NCBI RefSeq assembly: GCF_024704385.1
Contig: NZ_JAJDFX010000002.1
Coordinates: forward strand, 2,852,001-2,916,000
Source: Cellulomonas sp. P24
GTDB lineage: Bacteria > Actinomycetota > Actinomycetes > Actinomycetales > Cellulomonadaceae
Reading direction: 5' to 3'
DNA: 64,000 nt
The notes beneath the pieces are model-generated. The model was not told where the DNA came from, did not search any database, and saw only the letters and a program-made list of their open reading frames with translations. Both the position numbers and the translations under genes were made by a program. How positions within the stretch are numbered: the stretch's first letter is position 1; every line of letters begins with the position of its first letter. This document shows positions 28,276 through 37,030 of the stretch, piece by piece.

Positions 28276-29285
28276 TGGCGATGGCACTGACCGGGACGCA
28301 GAAGGCGGCCCTCGTCCTCATGCAGATCGGGCGCGAGCGCGCGTCGGCCGTGCTGTCGAAGCTCGACGAGGCCGAGATCGAGGAGCTCAGCGCGGAGATC
28401 GTGCGGCTCGAACGGATCGACCAGGCGTCCGCCGAGGCCGCGCTCGAGGAGTTCCACGCGGTGTCGCTCTCCGGCCCGCAGATGATCACCCAGGGCGGTC
28501 TCGGCTACGCGCAGACGCTGCTCGAGCAGTCCCTCGGGGTCGAGCGGGCAGCCGGGGTGATGGGACGGCTCGCGACGAGCCTCGCCGGCCAGCCGTTCGA
28601 GTTCCTGCAGCACGCCGACGCCCGCCAGGTCCTCTCGCTCCTCACCGGCGAGCACTCGCAGACCATCGCGCTCGTCCTCGCCCACCTGCGCCCGGACCAC
28701 GCGTCGGCGATCCTCGCGGGCCTGCCCGGGGAGCAGCAGGCCGAGGTCGCGCACCGGATCGCGCTGATGGAGCGGGCCTCGCCCGACGTCGTCGCGGTGG
28801 TCGCCGAGTCGCTGCAGCGCAAGGCCTCGGCCGTGCTGGTCCCGGCCGAGACGGCGGCGATCGGTGGCGTGCAGCCACTCGTCGAGATCATCAACCGCGC
28901 CGACCCGACCACCGAGAAGGCGATCCTCGAAGGGCTCAAGGCGCGTGACGAGGCCCTGGCGGAGGAGGTGCGCAGCCGGATGTTCGTCTTCGCGGACATC
29001 ACGCTGCTCGAGGACCGCGCGGTGCAGCTCGTGCTGCGCCAGGTCGAGTCCGGCGACCTCGCGGTCGCGCTCAAGGGCGCAGCCGAGGAGGTGCGGGAGA
29101 AGATCCTCACCAACCTCTCGGAGCGTGCCCGCGAGAACCTCGTCGAGGAGGTCGAGCTGCTCGGGCCCGTCCGGCTCTCGCAGGTCGAGGACGCGCGTGC
29201 CGGCATCGTCCAGTCGATCCGCCGGCTCGAGGAGAGCGGGCAGATCGTGATCCGCCGTGAGGGGGAGGACGAGTATGTCTCCTGA
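28275..29285 (+). CDS. fliG: Flagellar motor switch protein FliG
   Basis: A 336-residue switch protein that contacts FliF, FliM and the stator. The N-terminal domain (GTQKAALVLMQIGRERASAV, LDEAEIEELSAEIVRLERID), the middle domain with the EHSQTIALVLAHLRPDHAS signature of the EHPQ motif (here EHSQ), and the charged C-terminal torque helix (LEDRAVQLVLRQVESGDLAV) are all in place. The length is normal. The start codon overlaps the end of fliF, and fliH starts inside its last codons. Confidence 0.97.
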   Translation: MAMALTGTQKAALVLMQIGRERASAVLSKLDEAEIEELSAEIVRLERIDQASAEAALEEFHAVSLSGPQMITQGGLGYAQTLLEQSLGVERAAGVMGRLATSLAGQPFEFLQHADARQVLSLLTGEHSQTIALVLAHLRPDHASAILAGLPGEQQAEVAHRIALMERASPDVVAVVAESLQRKASAVLVPAETAAIGGVQPLVEIINRADPTTEKAILEGLKARDEALAEEVRSRMFVFADITLLEDRAVQLVLRQVESGDLAVALKGAAEEVREKILTNLSERARENLVEEVELLGPVRLSQVEDARAGIVQSIRRLEESGQIVIRREGEDEYVS

Positions 29286-29895
29286 GGTGGCAGCCTTCGA
29301 ACCCTCACCGCTCTCCGCGCCGCGCACGGCGACGGTCGACGACCACCGGACGCGGGCCGCCGGGTACGCGGCGGGGTGGGCTGCGGGTGCCCGCGCCGCG
29401 GCGGAGCAGGCCACGGCGCTGCGCCGTCGGCTCGAGGAGGAGCAGGCCGAGGCCGAGGCCGTCCGGGCCGCCGAGCACGCCGCGCTCGTCGCGGCGCTCG
29501 AGCGCGCCTGCGCGGCCGCTGCCGCGCGCACCGCACCGGTCCTCGTGGATGCCCAGCGCCGTCTGCAGGCCGCAGCCCTCGAGCTCGCCGAGACCCTGAT
29601 CGGTGCCGAGCTGTCCGACGGAGAGCGGTCGGCACGTGTCGCCCTCGACCGGGCGCTCGCGGTGCCGCCGGAGCTCGGCCTGCACACGATCCGGCTGAAC
29701 CCCGCGGACGCGCACCGGATCCAGGTCGCGGTCGACGAGGGCGGTGCCACCCTCCCCGAGGGGGTGATGGTGCTCGCCGACCCGTCGCTCGCCCCGGGGG
29801 ACGCGATCTCGGTCCACGAGACCGGGTACCTCGACGCACGCCTCGGCGCGGCCGTCGCACGGGTCCGGGAGATCGTGGCAGGGCAGGGCCTGTGA
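29275..29895 (+). CDS. fliH: Flagellar export ATPase regulator FliH
   Basis: A 206-residue FliH, the stator-like partner of the FliI ATPase. The start is ATG 29275, overlapping fliG, behind GGGGGAGGA; an ATG 18 bases upstream is less well placed. The N-terminal third contains YAAGWAAGARAAAEQ, resembling the family AxxxG helix repeats, then a long Ala/Glu/Arg coiled coil. The C-terminal domain (ELAETLIGAELSDGERSARV, then TIRLNPADAHRI) is typical. Confidence 0.85.
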   Translation: MSPEVAAFEPSPLSAPRTATVDDHRTRAAGYAAGWAAGARAAAEQATALRRRLEEEQAEAEAVRAAEHAALVAALERACAAAAARTAPVLVDAQRRLQAAALELAETLIGAELSDGERSARVALDRALAVPPELGLHTIRLNPADAHRIQVAVDEGGATLPEGVMVLADPSLAPGDAISVHETGYLDARLGAAVARVREIVAGQGL

Positions 29896-31274
29896 GCATC
29901 CTCGACTCCCTGACCGACGCCGACCTCGACGAGGACGGCGTCGGTGTCGCGCCCACCTGGGAGACCGAGGACGCCGCGTCGGAGTGGCGCCGGGTGCTCG
30001 GTGCGGCGGAGCCCGAGCCCGTCGGGTCCGTCCGGTCGGTGGTCGGCCTGTCGATCGAGGTCGTCGGTGTGGACTGCGCCGTCGGCGACCTCGTCACGCT
30101 CGGTGACGACCATGTGCCCGCCGAGGTCGTCGCCGCCGAGCGGACCGTGCTCCGGTGCATGCCGCTCGCCCACGTCCAGGGACTGCGCACCGGCATGACG
30201 GTGCGGACGCTGGGACGACCGCTCACCGTCCCGGTCGGCCACGGGCTGCTCGGCCGGGTGCTCGACGGCCTCGGCCGGCCGATCGACGGTCGCGGTCCGC
30301 TCGACGTGGCCCGTCACGTGCCCGTGACCGGCTCGGCGCCGAACGCCCTCGACCGCAGCCGGGTCGACACGCCCCTCGAGCTCGGGGTGCGTGCGATGGA
30401 CACGCTGGTCCCCGTCGGGCGTGGACAGCGACTGGGTCTCTTCGCCGGTTCCGGCGTCGGCAAGTCGAGCCTGCTCTCGATGATCGCGCGGGGCACCGAG
30501 GCGCAGGTGTCGGTGATCGCCCTGGTGGGGGAGCGCGGCCGTGAGGTCCGCGAGTTCCTCGAGGACGACCTCGGGCCCGAGGGTCTCGCCCGCAGCGTCG
30601 TGGTCGTGGCGACGTCCGACGAGCCGCCGCTCGTGCGCCTGCGGTCCGCGTTCGTCGCGACGCGGATCGCCGAGCACTTCCGCAGCGAGGGGGCCGACGT
30701 GGTCCTCATGATGGACTCGCTCACGCGCGTCGCGATGGCGCAGCGGGAGATCGGGCTCTCGGTCGGTGAGCCGCCTGCGACGCGCGGCTACCCGCCGTCC
30801 ACGTTCTCCCTGCTCGCCCAGCTCCTCGAACGTGCCGGCACCGCAGCCCGCGGATCGGTCACCGGTATCTACACCGTGCTGGTCGACGGCGACGACCACA
30901 ACGAGCCCATCGCGGACGCCGCACGCTCGATCCTCGACGGGCACGTCGTGCTCGACCGGCGGCTCGCGGTCTCCGGTCACTTCCCGAGCATCGACACGCT
31001 CGCGTCGGTGTCCCGGGTCGCGAACCGTGTCACGACCCGCGAGCAGCGTGACCTCGCGGTCCGGCTCCGGCGCGTCATGGCGGCGCGCCGCGACGCGCAG
31101 GACCTCGTCGACGTCGGCGCGTACGTCTCCGGCAGCAACCCGCTCGTCGACGCGGCCCTGACCCACGCGAGGGCGATCGACGCGTTCCTGCAGCAGGGGA
31201 TCGGCGAGCCCGCACCGTCGGCCACCTCCTGGCAGCACCTGCAGTCCCTGGTCCACGCGATGGGAGACCTGTGA
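29892..31274 (+). CDS. fliI: Flagellar export ATPase FliI
   Basis: A 460-residue ATPase of the flagellar type III export apparatus, related to F1-beta. It starts at GTG 29892 in a GTGA overlap with fliH. The Walker A motif is FAGSGVGKSSLLSM (about residue 186), the Walker B is DVVLMMDSLTRVAMAQREIG, and GYPPSTFSLLAQLLERAG is the family signature. The N-terminal beta-barrel region carries GRVLDGLGRPIDGRGPL. All catalytic elements are intact. Confidence 0.98.
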   Translation: MSILDSLTDADLDEDGVGVAPTWETEDAASEWRRVLGAAEPEPVGSVRSVVGLSIEVVGVDCAVGDLVTLGDDHVPAEVVAAERTVLRCMPLAHVQGLRTGMTVRTLGRPLTVPVGHGLLGRVLDGLGRPIDGRGPLDVARHVPVTGSAPNALDRSRVDTPLELGVRAMDTLVPVGRGQRLGLFAGSGVGKSSLLSMIARGTEAQVSVIALVGERGREVREFLEDDLGPEGLARSVVVVATSDEPPLVRLRSAFVATRIAEHFRSEGADVVLMMDSLTRVAMAQREIGLSVGEPPATRGYPPSTFSLLAQLLERAGTAARGSVTGIYTVLVDGDDHNEPIADAARSILDGHVVLDRRLAVSGHFPSIDTLASVSRVANRVTTREQRDLAVRLRRVMAARRDAQDLVDVGAYVSGSNPLVDAALTHARAIDAFLQQGIGEPAPSATSWQHLQSLVHAMGDL

Positions 31275-31750
31275 TGGCCGAGTTCCGGCTGGCGTCGCTG
31301 CTCCGCGTGCGTCGCCTCGAGGAGGACCGCGCCGCGAGCGTGCTCGCCGCGGCGAACGCACGGCGCGCCGAGACCGCGGAGCGTCACCGGCAGGACACGG
31401 AAGCGCTCGCGACGAGCGAGCTCCCGCGCCGGACCGACGAGCTCCACTGGCATGCGGCGGTGGCGTGCCGCGCGGCGCTCAGCGGGATCCTCGTCGAGAG
31501 CACGGCTGTCGCCCAGCTCACCGCCCAGCACGCCGCGACGGCCGAGCAGGCCTGGAGCGCCGCGCGCACCCGCGCCGTCGTGCTGGAGAAGCTCGAGGAC
31601 CGCCACCGGCAGGCGCTGGAGGTCGAGGAGCTGCGCGTCGAGCAGCTGCACCTCGACGAGGTCGCGGCCCGCGCCGCACAGCTCCAGGCGCGTGCGGCGA
31701 CCGGTCGCGAGGACACCGACGGCGCGCAGCGCCCGGGAGGGCTCTCGTGA
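31274..31750 (+). CDS. fliJ: Flagellar export protein FliJ
   Basis: A 158-residue FliJ-type central stalk of the export ATPase. It is almost entirely coiled coil rich in Ala, Glu and Arg, beginning MAEFRLASLLRVRRLEEDRA, the usual FliJ opening. The start is ATG 31274, overlapping the fliI stop; a GTG three bases upstream is in frame. The assignment rests on position directly after fliI, size and coiled-coil pattern, since FliJ is poorly conserved. Confidence 0.82.
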   Translation: MAEFRLASLLRVRRLEEDRAASVLAAANARRAETAERHRQDTEALATSELPRRTDELHWHAAVACRAALSGILVESTAVAQLTAQHAATAEQAWSAARTRAVVLEKLEDRHRQALEVEELRVEQLHLDEVAARAAQLQARAATGREDTDGAQRPGGLS

Positions 31751-32562
31751 GCGGCCTCGAGGCGGTGCAGAGCCGCCTCGCGGAGATCCGCGGACTGATC
31801 GACACCTGGTCGGGGGTGCAGCCGACCGTCGGTGCCACGACCGCCACCGGTACGACGAGCTCGTCGTCGACCTTCGACGCGACCCTCGCGGCGGCCGACT
31901 CGACGTTGTCGGGCGCCGGTGTCGCCGGGCTCTCCGGCACGGCCACCACGGCGACCGGGCAGGTGACCGGGGCCGGGCTCGTCCAGGCTGCGAAGGCGTA
32001 CCTCGGCGTGCCGTACGTGTGGGGCGGCGAGAGCAGGTCGGGCATGGACTGCTCCGGCCTGGTCCAGCGGGCGATGGCCGATCTTGGCGTCAGCGTCCCG
32101 CGGACCTCGCAGCAGCAGGCGACCATCGGGACCGCCGTCCCGTCGATGAGCCAGGCCCTGCCGGGCGACCTGCTGGTCTTCGACGGCGGCGCGCACATCG
32201 GGATCTATGCCGGGAACGGCACGATGGTTGTTGCGCCGCACGCCGGCGAGGACGTCCAGGTGCAGAAGGTCTACCAGACGCCGACCACGATCCGCCGGGT
32301 GCTTCCCGAGCAGTCGACGACGACGGCCGCCGCCACCGATCCCGGTCTCGCGGCGCAGCTCGTGACGGCGGCGACCCAGCGGGCCGCGCTCGCGATGATG
32401 ACCACCGGGACCACCGGGACCACCGGGGCCTCGAGCTCGACCACCGGCTCCGGGACCACGCTCGACGCCCTCGTCGCCGCCGCCGGAGGGTCGTCCACCG
32501 GGACGTCCCTCTCCTCCAGCCAGTACTCGGCCCTCCTGGCCTCGATGGGAGTGTCCGCATGA
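31747..32562 (+). CDS. NlpC/P60 peptidoglycan hydrolase of the flagellar operon
   Basis: A 271-residue protein with a central NlpC/P60 (C40) peptidase domain (residues of about 75-190). The catalytic set is intact: Cys102 in SGMDCSGLVQ, His150 in GGAHIGIYAG and His165 in APHAGED. GVPYVWGGES is the usual lead-in. The N-terminus (VSGLEAVQSRLAEIRGLIDT) has no signal peptide, and a Ser/Thr/Gly-rich tail with a TTGTTGTTGASSSTT stretch follows the domain. Start and stop overlap fliJ and fliK (GTGA, ATGA). Position and lack of a Sec signal suggest export through the flagellar apparatus to open the cell wall for the rod, replacing the FlgJ muramidase; this is inference. Confidence 0.88.
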   Translation: MSGLEAVQSRLAEIRGLIDTWSGVQPTVGATTATGTTSSSSTFDATLAAADSTLSGAGVAGLSGTATTATGQVTGAGLVQAAKAYLGVPYVWGGESRSGMDCSGLVQRAMADLGVSVPRTSQQQATIGTAVPSMSQALPGDLLVFDGGAHIGIYAGNGTMVVAPHAGEDVQVQKVYQTPTTIRRVLPEQSTTTAAATDPGLAAQLVTAATQRAALAMMTTGTTGTTGASSSTTGSGTTLDALVAAAGGSSTGTSLSSSQYSALLASMGVSA

Positions 32563-34130
32563 CCACCTCACCCACGGTGACCACGAGCCCCGTGCCGACG
32601 TCCACCGGGTCCACGCGTCGCCCGTCCACCGCGGCGCGTGGCGGCTCGGCGAGCTTCGACGACGTGCTGCGCGCGCAGGAGCGCGACGACCGGGCCGCGA
32701 CCCGGTACCGGACCGCGAGCCCCGCGGACCGTCCGGCACCTGCGGGGCCCGGCGCGGCGGCCGGCAGGCGGAGCGAGCGTGCGGCGGACGCCACCGACCG
32801 GACCGCTCCGGCCGACGGGGCACGGCAGCAGCCCACCGAGGCGTCGGCCACCAGGACCACGGCTCACCCGCGGACGAAGGACAAGGACAAGGACAAGGAC
32901 CGTTCCGCGGAGGCGACCTCCGACACGGCGTCGCACGGCACGGGGTCGACCACCACCCGTACGAGCAGCACCGGTACGAGCGGCACGAGCACGACCGCCA
33001 CCAGCACGAGCGGCACCGCACCGACGGGTGGCGAGGCGGCCGGCGCGTCGTCCGCCGGATCCGTCGGCGAGGCTGCGGGCGGCACCGCAGCGGGCGCGGC
33101 GCTCCCGGGCACGACGCCGATCGACGCGGCCGCAGCCGCTGCCGCTCTCGGTGCGGCAGCCGCCGGCCCGACGGCGACGGTGGCGGCGCACGCAGGAGCA
33201 GCGGGGGAGGCGGTCACCGGCCCGACAGCGCTCACGGCGGTCGGGTCGGCCGGTGCGCGACGCGCCGGAGCGGCCGGCGCGTCGACCGTGGCGGGTGCGG
33301 TAGCTGCGAAGCAAACGGGTGCTCTCGGGCAGGCCGGTGCCGCGGGGCAGACCCGTGCACCAGTAGGGATCGGCACCGCCGGGACGGCGACGGGGTCCAC
33401 GACGCCGGGTGCGCCCGTGGCCGGTGCGGTGCCCGTCACGACCGCCGGGCACCCGACCACGACCACGCCTGCGCACGGTGGCGGGAACCCCACCACCGTC
33501 GCGCCTGTGGCACTGGCCGGGGCACCGGGCACCGCGGCGTCGGCGGGTGCAGCCCAGGCCGATGCCGGGCGGGCGGGTGCTGCCCACATCGACACCGCCC
33601 GCGTCGACACCTCGACGTCGGTCGCATCGGCCGCCGTCGGCACCCCGGCGACCGTGACGGCACCCGCCCCGGCGACCGGCACGGCACCCGCGCCCCAGGT
33701 CGCCTCGCCGCCGCTCGCCCAGCAGCTCGCCCCGTCGCTGCAGTCGTTGCGCGCGCTCGGCAACGGTCAGCACGTGATGACGATCGACGTCACCCCGGAC
33801 CACCTCGGCCCGGTGCGCGTCACCGCGCACATCTCCGCCGAGGGGGTGCGGATCGACCTGGTCGGTGCGACGCCGGAGTCGCGCGACGCGCTGCGCCAGT
33901 CGATGGCGGACCTCAAGCGCGACCTCGCCGGCGCCGGGCTGCAGGCGGACCTGTCGCTCGGGTCGGACGCCGCCGGGTCGGACGGGTCGTCGGCGGCGTG
34001 GTCACGGGACCAGGCCGGCGCCTCCGGCGGACGGCCCGCGTCGGCCCCCACCGGGTCGGTCGCCGCCGAGGCCCCCGCACGCCCCCTCACCCCGATCGCC
34101 CACACGGGCGCCCTCGACCTGTCCCTGTGA
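32559..34130 (+). CDS. fliK: Flagellar hook-length control protein FliK
   Basis: A 523-residue FliK, the molecular ruler that switches export from hook to filament subunits. The first roughly 390 residues are low-complexity Ala/Gly/Thr/Pro with a short KDKDKDKDR run, as expected for a disordered ruler. The C-terminal domain (residues of about 395-470) is conserved: QHVMTIDVTPDHLGPVRVTA, HISAEGVRIDLVG, and ALRQSMADLKRDLAGAGLQ, the switch-core motif. The start overlaps the previous stop. flgD follows after 14 bases. Confidence 0.92.
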   Translation: MTTSPTVTTSPVPTSTGSTRRPSTAARGGSASFDDVLRAQERDDRAATRYRTASPADRPAPAGPGAAAGRRSERAADATDRTAPADGARQQPTEASATRTTAHPRTKDKDKDKDRSAEATSDTASHGTGSTTTRTSSTGTSGTSTTATSTSGTAPTGGEAAGASSAGSVGEAAGGTAAGAALPGTTPIDAAAAAAALGAAAAGPTATVAAHAGAAGEAVTGPTALTAVGSAGARRAGAAGASTVAGAVAAKQTGALGQAGAAGQTRAPVGIGTAGTATGSTTPGAPVAGAVPVTTAGHPTTTTPAHGGGNPTTVAPVALAGAPGTAASAGAAQADAGRAGAAHIDTARVDTSTSVASAAVGTPATVTAPAPATGTAPAPQVASPPLAQQLAPSLQSLRALGNGQHVMTIDVTPDHLGPVRVTAHISAEGVRIDLVGATPESRDALRQSMADLKRDLAGAGLQADLSLGSDAAGSDGSSAAWSRDQAGASGGRPASAPTGSVAAEAPARPLTPIAHTGALDLSL

Positions 34131-34144
34131 CGAAGGAGAACACC

Positions 34145-34603
34145 ATGAGCGTCGACGCGAGCGCCGCAGCGACCGGTTCGACCGGCATCTACACCACGCC
34201 GGCCACCACCACGGCCGCGCCCAAGCAGACCCTCGACAGCCAGGCGTTCCTCAAGCTCCTGGTCACGCAGCTCACCAACCAGGACCCGAGCTCGCCGATG
34301 GACACCAACCAGATGATGACCCAGACCACGCAGCTCTCCAGCATGGAGCAGCTGACGGCGATCTCGGCGACCTCGCGGGAGTCGTTCGCGCTCCAGATGC
34401 GCAGCTCGGCGGCTGCGCTCGTGGGGCAGAAGGTCAGCTACATGAACGCGAAGGGCGTCGACGTCACCGGTATCGCGACGTCGGTCTCGTTCGCCGGCTC
34501 GACCCCCACCGTCACGGTCGGGACGGACGTCGTCCCGCTCGACTCCGTCTCTGCCGTCACCTCCAGCACCGCCTCCGCCAGCTCCGCGTCGACATCCGCC
34601 TGA
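34145..34603 (+). CDS. flgD: Flagellar hook capping protein FlgD
   Basis: A 152-residue hook-cap scaffold that polymerises FlgE. It begins at ATG 34145 behind AAGGAG. The conserved N-terminal motif is clear: LDSQAFLKLLVTQLTNQDPS followed by SPMDTNQMMTQTTQLSSMEQ. The C-terminal part (ALVGQKVSYMNAKG) is a shortened version of the usual Ig/tudor region, ending in a Ser/Ala tail, so the protein is smaller than the 220-230 residue enterobacterial form, as in other Gram-positives. Confidence 0.94.
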   Translation: MSVDASAAATGSTGIYTTPATTTAAPKQTLDSQAFLKLLVTQLTNQDPSSPMDTNQMMTQTTQLSSMEQLTAISATSRESFALQMRSSAAALVGQKVSYMNAKGVDVTGIATSVSFAGSTPTVTVGTDVVPLDSVSAVTSSTASASSASTSA

Positions 34604-34642
34604 CGCTCACGACCTGCTCGACGACCCGAAGGGAACACCCTC

Positions 34643-35821
34643 ATGCTCCGCTCGCTCTTCTCCGGCATCAGCGGTCTGCGCGCCCACCAGACCATGCTCG
34701 ACGTCACCGGCAACAACATCGCCAACGTCAACACCGTCGGCTTCAAGTCGTCGTCCACGCAGTTCCAGGACACGCTCAGCCAGGTTCTCTCCAACGCGGG
34801 TGCCCCGCAGGCCGGCGTCGGGGGGACGAACCCGGCGCAGGTCGGGCTCGGCGTCCGGGTCGCGGGCGTCACGACCAACTTCGCGCAGGGCGCCGCCCAG
34901 CTCACGAACAACAGCACCGACATGATGATCTCCGGTGACGGGTTCTTCACCGTGAGCAAGGGCGGTCAGGAGTACTACACGCGGGCCGGCGCGTTCTCTC
35001 GCGACGCGACGGGACAGCTCGTCACCGCGGACGGTGCGCTCGTGCAGGGCTGGTCGGCGGTGAACGGCGTGATCGACACCAACGCGCCGTTGACGGACCT
35101 GCGGGTGACCAACGCCGCGACGATGGCGGCGAAGGCCACCACGACCGCGAGCTTCGAGGGCAACCTGCCGTCCGACGCGACCGCGGGCACGACCCTCGAC
35201 AAGCAGATCACCGTGTACGACTCCCTCGGCAACGCACGCCAGCTCGACCTGACGTTCACCAAGGGTGCCGCGGGCTGGTCGGTGGCCGGCAGCGACGGGA
35301 CGAACACCCTCGCGAGCACCCCGCTCACGTTCGACGCGAGTGGAGTCCTGACGTCTCCGGCGGCCCCGGTCGCGCTCGGTCCGGTCGCCGTCGACCTCTC
35401 GACGATCACCGGGATGGCGGGCCTCGACACGGTCCAGTCCAAGGCCCAGGACGGTCAGCAGGCCGGGACGCTGCAGTCCTTCACCCTGAACGCCGACGGC
35501 ACCCTGCAGGGCGCCTTCAGCAACGGCATGAAGCAGATCATCGGCCAGATCGCGCTCGCGACGTTCAACAACCCGGTCGGCCTCGAGAAGGCAGGCGGCT
35601 CGATGTACCGCACGACCGTGAACTCGGGCGCCGCGCAGGTCGGCACGGCCGGCTCGGGCGGGCGGGGCACGCTGGTCGGCGGCTCGCTCGAGATGTCGAA
35701 CGTGGACCTCTCGGCCGAGTTCACGAACCTGATCGTCGCGCAGCGCGGCTTCCAGGCCAACGCGCGCGTGATCACGACGTCGGACCAGGTGCTGCAGGAG
35801 CTCGTCGACCTCAAGCGCTGA
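34643..35821 (+). CDS. flgE: Flagellar hook protein FlgE
   Basis: A 392-residue hook subunit. The N-terminal D0 (MLRSLFSGISGLRAHQTMLD, NNIANVNTVGFKSS) and C-terminal D0 (NVDLSAEFTNLIVAQRGFQA, NARVITTSDQVLQELVDLKR) are canonical, with the D1 motif DMMISGDGFFTVS. No separate flgF or flgG rod gene is present in the window. It is followed by a strong hairpin and then by flbD. Confidence 0.96.
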   Translation: MLRSLFSGISGLRAHQTMLDVTGNNIANVNTVGFKSSSTQFQDTLSQVLSNAGAPQAGVGGTNPAQVGLGVRVAGVTTNFAQGAAQLTNNSTDMMISGDGFFTVSKGGQEYYTRAGAFSRDATGQLVTADGALVQGWSAVNGVIDTNAPLTDLRVTNAATMAAKATTTASFEGNLPSDATAGTTLDKQITVYDSLGNARQLDLTFTKGAAGWSVAGSDGTNTLASTPLTFDASGVLTSPAAPVALGPVAVDLSTITGMAGLDTVQSKAQDGQQAGTLQSFTLNADGTLQGAFSNGMKQIIGQIALATFNNPVGLEKAGGSMYRTTVNSGAAQVGTAGSGGRGTLVGGSLEMSNVDLSAEFTNLIVAQRGFQANARVITTSDQVLQELVDLKR

Positions 35822-35836
35822 TCTCGCAACATCCGT

Positions 35837-35880
35837 CGGGCCCGGCCCGGTGTGAACTCCTCACACCGGGACCGGGCCCG
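35837..35880 (+). terminator. Long hairpin between flgE and flbD
   Basis: Two arms (35837-35855 and 35861-35880) pair over 19 bp with one bulged A at 35871 and a 5-base loop. There is no T tract. It may end the flgB-flgE transcript or reduce read-through into flbD-motA; no sigma-28-like promoter was seen between the hairpin and flbD. Confidence 0.65.
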
Positions 35881-35942
35881 CCGATCTAGCACGTGCAGGG
35901 CCCACGGAAGGGCCCGAGTGACAGCCCAGGGATGGACGCGCC

Positions 35943-36257
35943 GTGATCGTGGTGACCCGACTCAACGGACCGCAGTTCGCGGTCAACCCCGACCTGCTCC
36001 AACGCATCGAGAGCGCGCCGGACACCATCCTCACGCTCATCGACGGCACCAAGTACATCGTCGAGGAGTCGGTCGACGAGGTCATCGTCCTCATCCAGGC
36101 GTACCGCGCCCAGGTGATCGCGCAGGCGCAGCAGCTTCAGGCGCACGACGCAGTCCGGCGGCTCGAACCCGTGCACGACGCCGCCGACGAGGTCCGCGTC
36201 GACGAGCGCGCCGGCCCGATGGCACCGCCCGTCCAGCTCCACCCCAGGAGGCTGTGA
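35943..36257 (+). CDS. flbD: Flagellar protein FlbD
   Basis: A 104-residue protein starting at GTG 35943 (VIVVTRLNGPQFAVNPDLLQ). The first 60 residues match the small FlbD family found between flgE and motA: RLNG, then RIESAPDTILTLIDGTKYIV with EESVDEVIVLI. The C-terminal 40 residues are an Asp/Arg/Pro-rich extension. Its molecular role is not established. It overlaps the motA start (TGATG). Confidence 0.88.
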   Translation: MIVVTRLNGPQFAVNPDLLQRIESAPDTILTLIDGTKYIVEESVDEVIVLIQAYRAQVIAQAQQLQAHDAVRRLEPVHDAADEVRVDERAGPMAPPVQLHPRRL

Positions 36258-37030
36258 TGGATCCGGCCACCCTGATCGGCCTCGGCCTCGCCTTCGGCGG
36301 CGTCTTCTCGATGATGATCATCGAGGGCGCCAACCCGATGTCCGTCGTGCTCCCCGGCCCCCTCGTGCTGGTGATCTTCGGCACGCTCGGTGCCGGGCTG
36401 GCGGGGAGCACGCTCAAGGACGCGATCCGCGCGTTCTCCGCGATCCCCAAGGCCATGCTCGCCAAGCTGCCCGACCCCGGTCCCACGATCGAGACCGTCG
36501 TCGGGCTCGCCGACCGGGCCCGGCGCGAGGGACTGCTCGCGCTCGAGGACGCCGCACGGGACATCGACGACCCGTTCCTGCGCTCCGGTCTGCAGGCCGC
36601 GATCGACGGCACCGACCCGGACGACCTCCGCACGATCCTCGAGGACCGCGTCGCGACCAAGCGCGCCTCCGACCGGGTCAGCGCGAAGTACTTCACCGAC
36701 ATGGGTGGGTACGCGCCGACCGTCGGCATCATCGGCACGGTCGTCTCGCTCGTGCACGTGCTCGAGAACCTCGCCGACCCGTCGTCTCTCGGTGAGGCGA
36801 TCGCGGCGGCCTTCGTGGCGACCCTCTGGGGGATCCTCTCCGCGAACCTCATCTGGCTGCCGTTCGGCAGCCGCATCAAGCGCGTCTCCGACCTCGAGTG
36901 CGCGCGCATGGAGCTGACCGTCGAGGGCCTCCTGGCGGTCCAGGCGGGCGCGAACCCGCGTCTGGTCGGCGAGCGCCTGCGCAGCCTGGTGCCCGCGGAG
37001 GAGCCCAAGGCCGAGAAGAAGGTCGCATGA
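36257..37030 (+). CDS. motA: Flagellar motor stator protein MotA
   Basis: A 257-residue stator subunit with four membrane segments (residues of about 5-22, 32-52, 150-170 and 182-202). The proline-bearing signature MGGYAPTVGIIGTVVSLVHV and the cytoplasmic charged loop with RRE...LEDAARDI are as in the family. With MotB it forms the proton (or ion) channel driving rotation. The start is ATG 36257 behind AGGAGG. Confidence 0.96.
   Translation: MDPATLIGLGLAFGGVFSMMIIEGANPMSVVLPGPLVLVIFGTLGAGLAGSTLKDAIRAFSAIPKAMLAKLPDPGPTIETVVGLADRARREGLLALEDAARDIDDPFLRSGLQAAIDGTDPDDLRTILEDRVATKRASDRVSAKYFTDMGGYAPTVGIIGTVVSLVHVLENLADPSSLGEAIAAAFVATLWGILSANLIWLPFGSRIKRVSDLECARMELTVEGLLAVQAGANPRLVGERLRSLVPAEEPKAEKKVA

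Noticed and set aside
35851-35865. TGTGA-N5-TCACA as a CRP site before flbD
   Set aside because: Spacing is five and not six, and the bases are the apex of the long hairpin after flgE, which explains the symmetry.
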